Assembly: GCF_000143535.2 (NCBI RefSeq)
Contig: NC_037316.1
Location: 1,116,001 to 1,180,000, forward strand
Length of the DNA: 64,000 nucleotides
Reading direction: 5' to 3'
DNA from: Botrytis cinerea B05.10
Lineage: Eukaryota; Ascomycota; Leotiomycetes; Helotiales; Sclerotiniaceae
Part shown: piece after piece, positions 35,409 to 44,939 of the stretch
Position numbering within the stretch: position 1 is the stretch's first letter
How the letters are laid out: every line of letters begins with the position of its first letter
Notes under the pieces: generated by a model
Told to the model about the DNA's origin: nothing
Seen by the model: only the letters and a program-made list of their open reading frames with translations
The model's database searches: none
Translations under genes and position numbers: made by a program

Positions 35409-36678
35409 TTATGCAGCAATGAGTGGCTCCTCCTCAGCAGCAATTCCGGATTTGAACTCTTCCTTTGGTGCTGTTGGGAAATCCTCCTCCTTGATACCGT
35501 TGGCCTTGGCGGTTGGGGAGGCAACTCTGCTAGCCTCTGGAGATCCAGAGCGGCTTCGAGCACTTCCGATCATTTCTTGTGCCTTGTGAGCATACTCTCC
35601 AGCGTATTGCTTCGTGGTCTCGGCAACATGCGAAGCGTGTTGGCTGGCAAGTTGCTTGACTTGTTCGGTTTGTTGGTTGACAATGCTTGAGATTTGAGCA
35701 AGAGTGTTGTCAATAAGCTCCTTGTTGGTCTTGTAAACAAGTGGGGAGATGAAGAGAACGGAAGTAGCGATGAGAGAGAGACCCCAGAATGGGATAAGTT
35801 TGATCAAGTAGTAGGAAATGAAAGATCCAATCAAGGCCTATCTGAGTCAGTATTCTGTATTTTACAGCAAGGAATTTGAGGATCTCTTACAGTGAGAGAA
35901 ACAAATACGTTCTCGGCAAAGAGAACACGTTGTGACTCAATGACGAAGAAGTTGATAAGCTCATGGACGTCACCGAGTAAGCTATCAAGAGTTTCTTTAG
36001 AAACCGTGTAATACTTCTTAGGTCTAAATTGAGAAGTGAGTCCATGCGAGAAAGCTAGCTTTCCGAGACCTTCTGCAAGAACCGTCACAAACAAAGTCAT
36101 GTATGTAATCTTGAATGAATATCGGAGAATGTCAAGATATCTGGCAGCGAAGATGAATGCAACGGTAGAAAGGTATGCAATTCCAGACGCACGAGGATTC
36201 TCCCATGACAACAAATTGTAGAAGAAGGAATGGTAATGTGTGAGTTGTTGGCCGGTAGCTGTTTGAGTGGTAGGAGTGGTGCGAGAGTTTGCGAGGTTGG
36301 AAAATTCGACCTGAGTCTTTTGATGTTGGTCTCGTACATTATCTGCCATTGGGCCTGTGGAGAAAATGTCAGTATTATGGGTTGTAAACACATGTGATGG
36401 GAAATTATCGTACCGTTCACGACACTTTGAGTGATAGGGTGATTTCCAACAGCGTTGGCAGCTGCAGATGCATCTAAATTGATTGATTAGTTGATTTTCT
36501 GTATTGATATTATTGTGCGAAGTTGTGAACTATTTCAGAATTAGCGATAAAGACTTTGGTGGTTTGGTTGATAGATATAGCTTACCTTACTGTCATAGGC
36601 TGCATTCTTTGCGTTCTCCATTGTGCTGGCAGTCCCTTCTGTGGAAGTTGTGCTGGCGTTGGAAGGAAAATCTGACAT
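35409..36678 (-). CDS. RTN1: Reticulon-domain ER membrane protein
   Basis: Shapes ER tubules and stabilises curved membrane. Exons 36591-36678, 36414-36473, 35891-36354 and 35409-35837 give 346 residues. After a disordered N-terminus, the reticulon homology domain starts near residue 90: YHSFFYNLLSWENPRASGIA, then hairpin 1 (YLSTVAFIFAARYLDILRYSFKITYMTLFVTVLAEGLG). A hydrophilic loop with HELINFFVIESQRVLFAENV follows, then hairpin 2 (ALIGSFISYYLIKLIPFWGLSLIATSVLFISPLVY). The C-terminus is long, with a Ser/Pro-rich part and EEEPLIAA at the end. The first donor is ambiguous: two overlapping sites, GTAAGG at 36590 and GTAAGC at 36585. Only the upstream one keeps frame into exon 2; the downstream one gives an early stop. 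Confidence 0.92.
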
Positions 36679-38344
36679 AGTATGTATGGAAATTGATGGT
36701 TGTGTGTGGAAGAAGGGAAACAGTCGAGGAAGCTTGTGATGATAAGCTTGTGATGGAAAGGCGGTTGTGTTGTTGTTGTGATGGTGGTGGTGGTGGATTC
36801 TTTGAAGTTGTCTTTGGCAAGAGGGCTTCTTGTTTAAAAGAAAGCAAATTACTAAGTAGTGGTAGTCTTTCACAATTTATCAATTGAATTGCAATTATGA
36901 CGAAAGCTGGCAAGAAGAACTTCGATCGATTCTTTTGTCCTTTTCTTTCTGGCCTACGAAAAGCTGCAGTAGTGGGTTGAGAAATGGGAAGAAAGTGGAG
37001 TCAATTATGGTCGCACTTGCACACGCCAAACAACTTGGAGAGGGAGAGCTTGATATGGATTTATTTTTGGTTCTAGCGAGAGCAAATGCGGTTTAGCGCG
37101 AAAGGAAGCACGCGAGCAATCCTGTTCTTTGTGGTCTTTGGCCTGGGATGTGTCTGGATATCAAGGTTACCGGCGTGTACAGCACCTGGGCAGTAGGGAG
37201 GAGGTACGGGAGCAGGTCCTCTCGCCGGCAGAGCACTCTAGAGCACTCTGTAGATGCTGGATCGCCAGGGAGACAGCAGGCAGGTCGCCATCACATTGGA
37301 TGCTGGAACTGCACATTGGAGTCATTGGACACTGCACACTGGAACTGCACATTGGACGACAGAGTCAGGATGCGACGGACGACGGACGACGGACGACGGA
37401 CGGGGCACGTCATAATCGAAGCGCCACACTAGAAAATCGGGTACGCACGGTTACAGCTGATTACAGCTGATTACGGCTGATTACAGAATTATTACAGACT
37501 ACAGTTACATTGCTACGGAATCCCATCTAACCCAGTCCATACAGCATGCTCCGGACCTGGTGAATATGCCTATCTAGGCATATAACCACTTGTATTTTAT
37601 CATTTATATCTTCATTGTTCATTGTTCATTGTTCATCCGTCACCCATGATTCATGATTCACGCCAGTCCTCACTGCTATACCAATTATTGGCAGAATCGT
37701 GGTCTTTCACGCCCGACCTAGCACTGACTACATTCTACTAGAAACAGAGACATCGCGAAAATATCTACTACTCCCTAGCACATACATATTTCGACCCAGT
37801 CGTTCCCTAGTCATTACGGATACCTCTCATGCAGACTCGCTCGCTTGCTTGCGTGGGTGTCTCTAATTGTCCATTGCTCTCACTGCTTTTGCCTTTGCTT
37901 TTTCCTTTTTTCCTTTTTGCATGTGATTCTTATCGCCCTGATGAATCATACGAAAAGTGCCAGTGCCGGCTCCAGCTCCAGTCCCTGTTTCCACGACTGG
38001 CTGACTGGCTGACTGGCTGTCCCAAAACACCTGCTGATGACGAAGATGCATGAAAAGGAGAACAACGTGCCTTTGGAGATATATAAGATGCAGTGACTCA
38101 CATATCATCTGTACCAACTTTTCATCTATCACCTATCTTCTTTTACTTATTATCTGTCCTGTGTCAAGAGTTGAAGAATGAGGAAATCTCTCTTGTGCCT
38201 ATCACCAGTTACATTGGAAGGGGCCAGATCCAGTAAGACATGGGATGAGGTGGGGGGATTCTAGCTAATTACTAGCTACTGAAGCACAATGCGTCACATC
38301 TTGTGGGATCCACCCACGCCTAAGAGGGTATCTCATTCCCGTCT
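36679..38344. repeat. Gene-free stretch with clustered simple and short direct repeats
   Basis: Left end: reticulon promoter. Within it are an 18-nt direct repeat (CTGGAACTGCACATTGGA at 37303-37320 and 37339-37356), a GACG(GACG)-type run at about 37374-37402, three 10-nt TTACAGCTGA-like units at 37451-37480, CATTGTT repeats near 37612-37635 and GACTGGCT repeats near 38000-38020. GC content and texture change sharply here relative to both flanks. No coding frame convinces. A mutated or recently expanded spacer is the simplest reading. Confidence 0.55.
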
Positions 38345-38942
38345 TCATTTCGACTTTCCTGTGCCCAACCAATTATACGATTTCATTTCATCCTTCCTTA
38401 GGGTTTGCATGCTCTCGTACCCTAATGTGGACATGCTTCTCTTTCCCATATCGCTGCGAGCCAAAATAAAAATCTTTCCATCATTTCCGTGAAACCCTGG
38501 TGGCGTGTGGAGTGGAGTAGAGTATAGCGAGCACAGTTCTGGAATCTCAACTGATAAGGATTTCGGTGCCCCGCGAAGGATCTTTTGTGGGTATGTGTGT
38601 ATCAGTGTATCAGTCCGACTGGATACACCATCGTGAAAATACTCTCCCGCATAAGTATGGAAAATCAACTTATCCATCTCGATTATTCCGAGGCCATTAA
38701 AACGAGCATCTTTTGAAGAGTTTACTTTCCGTCTGACTTCTGAATCAAGCCATACACCTAACGATGTTTCGTCCGTTGCGACCGAATTCTTGCTCCACGT
38801 AGGTAATTTGCATGTTTGCATTGAACATCAAATGTTGGTTGGGCACGCGCTCAGGATCCACGAAGGCGAGGAAACAATTCGTGGCTTCAATAAATAGCTG
38901 TCTACTATTCATTCTGTCGACTGTCAGTTTAAGTGACTCCAA
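38345..38942 (-). pseudogene. Two overlapping frames, possibly one frameshifted gene remnant
   Basis: Minus-strand frames 38745-38942 (starting MESLKLTVDRMNSRQLFIEA) and 38345-38821 (MQTCKLPTWSKNSVATDETS...) overlap and differ by one reading-frame step. Read together they would form a protein of about 200 residues with normal composition (GVWLDSEVRRKVNSSKDARF, GLGIIEMDKLIFHTYAGEYF). I see no intron signal that would connect them. A remnant with an indel fits best; a short gene starting at 38821 is the alternative. No family recognised. Confidence 0.28.
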
Positions 38943-39079
38943 ATTGACTTATTCGATAACTCGCGCCCGGAAAGCATATAGGGTTCAAAGAAACAAATTG
39001 CTATTATATCCTAAAATACAAGCTAACACAGAAACAACCAACCAACAAACAAACATGCAACAAACCCCCCAATTCTCAA

Positions 39080-39754
39080 TCAAGGCATATGATCAGGATA
39101 GGCCACAACCTGACTCATGACATGAGTACACAACTCACTACTCTGTCCCACCGTCTGCACTGTGTTCCAGTCCAGATACCCATAAATCCACTCTCCCGGG
39201 CTCATCAGCGCCGCCGGCGTATAATTCGCACAGTGCTTCACATAGATCAAATCGTCCAGGACATTGATATCCAGCCCCGCAGTCGTCATGGGCACCTCGC
39301 TCAAATTGCATAGAAAGGCTAGAGTACCGTAATAGTCAGGGGGACGAAAAGCACCATACAGAGCGGTCATGCTATCTTGGTTCGCCATACCGACCCCGAA
39401 ACAGGGCCATCCGGGAGATATGGTAGCGCAGATACTGGTTGTGTTGGCTTGAAGAATTTTGCGCGCTAGGTTGGTAGCGGCTTCGGGGAGGAAACCAGCT
39501 CCGCAAGTTGCGGTGGCGGCAGTGGCAGAGGCGGCGAAATCGGCGGCGAGGGTTCCGGTTGTTTGGATTGTGCTGGCGGAAGAAGTGGAAGAAGAAGTAG
39601 GTGAAGTAGTGGAAGAAGAACCAGTAGATGAAGTCTTCTCAGTGGAACATGAAGAGGCCGATAACGAACACTCCGTCTTTTTCGCCCTTTCCATTATCGC
39701 AGCCGCAAAAGCATTGCCAATAAAGAAAAATAGAAACACCCTATGAAGTCTCAT
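39080..39754 (-). CDS. Secreted or cell-surface Ser/Thr-rich protein, unknown function
   Basis: A single exon of 224 residues, starting at the ATG at 39754 because it opens a clear signal peptide (MRLHRVFLFFFIGNAFAAA). An in-frame ATG at 39955 would bury that signal 67 residues inside. After cleavage comes a Ser/Thr-rich, Ala-rich segment (about residues 35-90) likely to be O-glycosylated, then a globular region with about seven Cys (ATCGAG, SICATI, WPCFGV, FLCNLS, KHCANY, ELCTHV). No C-terminal hydrophobic tail, so no GPI signal. The domain is not one I recognise. Wall-associated or secreted is inferred from the signal and Ser/Thr run. Confidence 0.6.
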   Translation of the reverse strand: MRLHRVFLFFFIGNAFAAAIMERAKKTECSLSASSCSTEKTSSTGSSSTTSPTSSSTSSASTIQTTGTLAADFAASATAATATCGAGFLPEAATNLARKILQANTTSICATISPGWPCFGVGMANQDSMTALYGAFRPPDYYGTLAFLCNLSEVPMTTAGLDINVLDDLIYVKHCANYTPAALMSPGEWIYGYLDWNTVQTVGQSSELCTHVMSQVVAYPDHMP

Positions 39755-40805
39755 CAGGTAGTTTTCCGAACGAAATATTTCACAGTACGAGCTAAGTTCC
39801 ACACGATCCTCGAAAGAGGCGAGAGGAAAACAGAATTCAAGTATCGTCGTCAAGGGTGTGGATACATCAATGGTAACAAGAATCGATGAAATTTTCATAT
39901 GCTGAAGAGGAATCTGCGCAGTGAGTTTATGTATGGATATTCCCTTTGTCTTCACTGTTGGACAAGTCGGTCATTACATAGGCTAGGCCACATCTCTCAT
40001 CGTTGTATGTCCATGAGTCCGCATACTCAACCAGATCAGGTCGGAAGTAACGTATATATGACACCGTAACACCTTGCGAGAGACCCAGAGCGTATCACGC
40101 GTATTGGGATTTGATTGTTCTGGATTCTCGAATAGCTTTGGGGTTTTTGTGGGATGTGGACTTTTTTTTGGAGGGGGGGGGGGGGGGGGGGAGTCGAGAT
40201 TTTTACATATATGTGGAATGTTATATTATTTAGTAGATAATAATTACATCCATCGAGTCTATTATTTCCATATATTATACACACTATTACCATAACAATA
40301 CCATAACTATAACCATAACATAAACAACCAATCAATCCCCAAATTCTCCTATCTCACAATCATTTCTTTCTCGCTCTGTATCTCCGTACATCTATCCATC
40401 CATCCATCCATCAACACACTTCATAAAATCGATGTATACGTACAAGCAAAGGTCAAAGGATCACACTAAGCGCTCACATACTGCGGAAGGATTTCATGAC
40501 ATTGCATCTATTGGGTTGGCATGCGAGGACCGCGTCTATCTATCCTGAGGTATGTATTGGGATGGGGGCTTGGCGATGGAGTGCGTGGTGTGTTGTATTG
40601 TGTTTGGAGGATTAGGTGGTGTAGGAGCTAGATCATGTGAGAGGCACGCGTGGGGTTTCTTCTGATGGAGTGTGGACTTTGGAATTCGGAATTTGCATTT
40701 TGTTGTTCTGAGAATCATTTTTATTGGTTTGGTTTGTTTTGTAAGCGGTTGTCTAAAAGTACATGAAGTAACTGTATATGTCGAAAATCTTCTCTCCAAT
40801 TCCCC
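39755..40805. other. Intergenic with a 19-base poly-G tract
   Basis: Upstream of the secreted-protein gene and downstream of the SDR gene, both minus strand. Contains an uninterrupted G run at 40173-40191 preceded by an eight-T run, and an ATCC microsatellite near 40393-40410. No coding frame convinces. Confidence 0.55.
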
Positions 40806-41994
40806 TTAAAGCAAAGGTTTTAACGCCTCCGCCGTTTCAATCGAACTCTCCTTAAAGTTCCTATATTTGAATCCCATTTCCCTCTCTGCCTTCTCTCCAC
40901 TTATATGCACTCCCCCCGGAAGCCATTCCACACTCTCTACCTTTTCTGTTTCCTTATTATATCCTACATAATCTTTCCCGGGAGTCCCAACCACGATCTT
41001 CGCAAGAGCTTCCTCATCCCCCTTCTCCTTGAAATACTCCCGCAGGATATCAGCCTGTCCCTGTGCGGGACCTGGGCCCGAACACGCGATGTAGCGCTCC
41101 CCGTCTGATTTTTCGGGGTGTTCGTACGCCCAGATATGCATGTCCGCTACATCGCGCACGTCTACGGTACTGCTGCTGCCGGCGTCAGCAGGGATGGTTT
41201 TGGTGGCGCCGGTAAGGATTTTGTAGATGGGTTGGAGGGTGTCGTTTAGTTTCTCGCCTGTTTCGGGGAGGTATGCTGGGGGTCCGAGGACGTAGGCGGG
41301 GTTAATGGTTGCGATTGCGAAGGAGGGGGAACGCTCAGTGCGGAATTTCCAGACGGCTTCTTCAGCGGCGGTTTTGGAGGCGCCGTAGAGGACTCCGGCG
41401 CGGGTAGGACGGCTTTCTTTGAGATCTTCTTGGGCTTGGGCGAGGAAGACGGAGGCAAAGTCGCTTTCGGTGAAGGTGTAGTCGTCGGTGCGGGGATTGA
41501 AGACGGCGATGATGGAGGAGGTTATCACTACAGCTTTGAGTTGGGGTCCGGCTTTTAGGGCGGAAAAGAGAGCGGTTTTGGTGCCTTCTACGGCTGGAGT
41601 GACAACTTGGGCGTAGGTGTCAAGCTTCATGTCTATGGGAGATGCAGTGTGGAAGATTCCATCGACGCCTGGTATATTGGTTAGTCCAATTCACTTCAAC
41701 TCAGACCACCCGTTGAGAGTGAGGGGAGTAAGGAGAATGAGGAGATTGAGACTAACCTTGAACAGCTTCATCGAAAGCACCAGAAATTGTCATATCAGGT
41801 ACTTCATATATCTTTACTCGGTCAATGTAAGGTGCATAAGGACCTTTGAGCAATGGTTCCGCACTAGAGACACGACGAGTGGTGCCGCGAACAGAATAGC
41901 CGGCTTGAAGGAGATGCAGACCTAGGACACTGGCTATATAGCCATTGATGCCGGTTATAAGGACTGTCTTGTTGTTTGAGGATGGAATTGCCAT
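40806..41994 (-). CDS. Extended short-chain dehydrogenase (dihydroflavonol reductase / Gre2-like)
   Basis: NAD(P)H-dependent reductase. Exons 41757-41994 and 40806-41668 give 366 residues; intron 41669-41756. The Rossmann dinucleotide motif is at about residues 11-24 (VLITGINGYIASVLGLHLL), followed by an Arg in VRGTTRR that favours NADPH. The family signature FHTASPI lies just after the intron, TSSIIAVF carries the catalytic Ser, and YGASKTAAEEAVW holds the Tyr-x-x-x-Lys pair. AINPAYVLGPP-type and DVRDVADMHIWA blocks complete the fold. Members include Gre2-like methylglyoxal/ketone reductases and aldehyde reductases in secondary metabolism; the substrate cannot be told. No biosynthetic cluster surrounds it. 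Confidence 0.87.
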
Positions 41995-42748
41995 TTTGAA
42001 GTAGGATAAATAGAATTACTGTTGTATAAATGACTGATTGACTTATAGAAATAACAGGCAATGAAGTGAACTACTTCTTTTGACGTTTTGTATCCTTATA
42101 TACTCTTGATATATGATTGGAACTTTGATTGAAAGGGACTGTTCTACATGATGAACCTACATACATATATATATACCTAATCCCCTTCTCGAGGGCTCCA
42201 CACAAAGCACCCAGTATGTCGAAACCGGCCACGTTACTAAGTCTGAGAATGGTGATTAGTATTCCTGCTGAGAAACCATTTTCCAATATACACCTTTATG
42301 TCGTCAAGCTTAGAAATCCATTGTAGAATCATTCTAAATAGGAAATAGTTGCAAGGCATTAATCCGCTTCGGAGGTTCTGTTTCTGTGTCTTTATATGAT
42401 CAGTAATCGAAGCCGAGACGTTAAGGGTTGAGATTGACACAACCGAGACGAGTGCTAATTAGGTTAGACCGATAAATATGTAAATTTACTTGCTAGGAGT
42501 TGATTAATTAGGTAATCAATGAGTTACAGGCAGGGAGGAGAATAATAACAATTCTTAGCAATCTGAACGAGAGAAAGACAGAAAAAAAATAAGATGTGCA
42601 ACAAAACAAATGTGTCAGACTAGTCACATGAGCGGTCAACGCACTTCATCTCACAATAGAAGGCGGTGTAAAATATTAACGGTTTAAAATAATTCCACAT
42701 GAACTTCAAATCCTTTAGAATTCATACACCATCAGCCATCTCATAGTC
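41995..42748. promoter_or_regulatory. Divergent promoter region between SDR and IF3-like genes
   Basis: A 754-bp stretch between start codons facing away from each other. AT-rich with an alternating AT run near 42162-42175. No named element recognised. Confidence 0.45.
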
Positions 42749-44446
42749 ATGAGTACTACTAAATTCATTCCATCGCGCCCTCTATTACGTTATCTCGATG
42801 AGAAGATATCCAATACCTCAGTCCGCCCGTTGTGCCACCTAGTAACACAGCAGTCATCTACGAATTCGTTGCGCCGTTCCATCCTACTTCGCCCTCCACA
42901 ACAATGTCGCCATATTATGTTGTCACGAATCGCGGAAAGGACAAGACATGGAAAATTGCAAGCTGATAATCATAAGATTCTGGATTATGTTAAGACATCA
43001 CTCTTTTCTCAAACGGATTATCAATCACAGAAGATTATATTATGGGTAGAAGCGGATAAAAAGCCTTACAGCAAACCACACAAGTTTATCGGCGTAATGT
43101 CGATTGGTGATGTGATGAAAGGCTACCTGTGTAATAGGGAAGAATCATTGTTGGATCCAGGAGAAGGGACAAGCTGGATGCTGGTGCCTAGAACTGGGTT
43201 CCAAAACATCTCAAGGGGAGAGCGTCATGAACTAAAGGGGATAGCTAAACGTATTGGTGATCTGGGAGCAACAAATCTTGGCGAATATATTTTGATCAAA
43301 CGAAAATCATTCATGGTACCAAAGCCCGGGAAAGCAATGAAAACTAAAGGAGGTCGCGGCAATGCGAAACTTATAAATTTGACAAAGGATGTTACGGGCG
43401 ATAACCTGAGCGTGATGTTGGCAAAAGCTTACTACTTCTTAGAGACTCGCGATTACAATGCAGAGTTTCACATACATTTCTCAAAAAACCTCAAGTTCAG
43501 CGAAGATGAGATGTTTCAAAAGATGATGGAAATGCCTGGTGGCCTGGCTCTACACCCCCAAGTCATTCAAAGCCAATTGCCTAGTAGTGCTCGGATTAAT
43601 ATAAAGCCTTGGAGTAATGGAAGAGAGCTTGTATGGGTTGTAGGGAAAAATGCATCGCGTCAACAAGAGCAATTGGTGTTACTTGCTAGGGATAATGTCA
43701 TTAAGATGGAAGGAACTCATGAATTTGTAATCCACAGGGGCAAGGAGATGAGGAAAGATAGGAACTGGAGATTGAACGAAGACAAACGAGAGATTGAAAC
43801 CTTGAAAAAGGAAGGCAAATCTTTCGACCATGTTCTTGAACGGCAAAGTAAAATCAATGCGCGTGAGGACAGTCTAAAATCGATGTTTAAGGAGGAAAAA
43901 TTGGCACGAAGACAGAAAGAAAAGGATAGGAAGGCGCGAAGAATTGAAGAACGACTTAAATATCAAGCACGTGGGCGAGCCATGTTAGCTGGTCGTTTGG
44001 AGCGAAAGAGAACATTGAGGACTCGTTGGGAGCGAAGGAAACAAAACCTGAGAGCGATGGAGAGTGAAAGAAAAGAGCGGGATGCGATGAGAGCATCTTT
44101 CCTAGCCCGGAGGAGAGCGAGCAAGGCAGAACTAAAAGCTGAAGCTATGATAGGCACCGTGAAGTATTATTCGCGACCGGCACAGACAGCAGCAAACAGC
44201 GTGGAGCATAAAGGACCAGGTGTAAGAAAATTACGATTAATCAAGTTCAAGGAGACAGCAAGGGATGTAGCAAATAGAACGTCGCTTTTACGCTCTCCAC
44301 GTCCTGCTGCACCGACTGCTTTGAGGATTAAGAGACAAAGGTCGCTGGGTCAAAGAAGGGCAACTGAAGTGAAGGCAAGAAGGGAGCTAGAGCTGAGGAG
44401 GAAGAGGGCAAGTCCTATTCGGTCAAAATTTGAGGATATGATATAG
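42749..44446 (+). CDS. Putative mitochondrial translation initiation factor IF3-like protein
   Basis: A single exon of 565 residues. The first 60 residues are Arg/Ser/Leu-rich with almost no acidic residues, like a mitochondrial presequence. The middle has two blocks that look like a divergent IF3. The first contains FIGVMSIGDVMKGYL (compare the GVM-x-x-x-EAL element of the IF3 N-domain). The second contains KLINLTKDVTGDNLSVMLAKAYYFLETRD, which mirrors the IF3 C-domain start (basic strand, then D-x-x-x-K-x-x-x-A-x-x-F-L). The last 200 residues are an extremely Arg/Lys/Glu-rich coiled region, ending in basic repeats. A mitochondrial ribosome role is plausible. The IF3 link is weak by eye, and a mitoribosome-associated protein of another kind is the alternative. 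Confidence 0.55.
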   Translation: MSTTKFIPSRPLLRYLDEKISNTSVRPLCHLVTQQSSTNSLRRSILLRPPQQCRHIMLSRIAERTRHGKLQADNHKILDYVKTSLFSQTDYQSQKIILWVEADKKPYSKPHKFIGVMSIGDVMKGYLCNREESLLDPGEGTSWMLVPRTGFQNISRGERHELKGIAKRIGDLGATNLGEYILIKRKSFMVPKPGKAMKTKGGRGNAKLINLTKDVTGDNLSVMLAKAYYFLETRDYNAEFHIHFSKNLKFSEDEMFQKMMEMPGGLALHPQVIQSQLPSSARINIKPWSNGRELVWVVGKNASRQQEQLVLLARDNVIKMEGTHEFVIHRGKEMRKDRNWRLNEDKREIETLKKEGKSFDHVLERQSKINAREDSLKSMFKEEKLARRQKEKDRKARRIEERLKYQARGRAMLAGRLERKRTLRTRWERRKQNLRAMESERKERDAMRASFLARRRASKAELKAEAMIGTVKYYSRPAQTAANSVEHKGPGVRKLRLIKFKETARDVANRTSLLRSPRPAAPTALRIKRQRSLGQRRATEVKARRELELRRKRASPIRSKFEDMI

Positions 44447-44939
44447 AATTTGGCTACGGGATAACTGTACATGTGGACGATACATTATGATACCTTCTGT
44501 TCATAGACAATCTCTACATTCGCTGAGGGTGTGTTTTAAAAAATCATTTCCTGCCTTGCCGCATGCCAAGAGCATATCACTTTGACATTACGAGAATTTT
44601 GGTGGCGGCTTTATCTGGTGTTATCATGAATTCGATGGGCTGTAATTCAAATTTAGGCTATTTATTCAGTTGTGGAAAGAGTCGTTTCTTTTCGATTCCA
44701 ATTGCAGGCATTGAAACACTGTCGCATAGAGTCCTGTAGTTAGGATTGGCCAGGTACTCTGTTGATGCGGCTGTGCTTACTTTGAGTTCCACGTCGCGAA
44801 ACGACGCAGACTTTGGGCTCGTCCTTGAAATTTCTTTTCATTCTCTCAATTGATTTGAATCCATCTCATATATGTTTTCGTGCAGAACATAATTATTTCA
44901 CGAACTTCGGAACAGATCTTGTCTTTATACATCATAACC
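44447..44939. other. Intergenic, promoter of the ankyrin protein
   Basis: This 493-bp stretch lies between two plus-strand genes. An upstream in-frame ATG at 44880 would add 20 residues to the following gene; I prefer the ATG at 44940 because it starts directly at the family's N-terminal motif. Confidence 0.5.

Noticed and set aside
44880..44939. Upstream in-frame start for the ankyrin protein
   Set aside because: The extra 20 residues precede the family's normal N-terminus (MAEIGVIASG) and look like translated leader.
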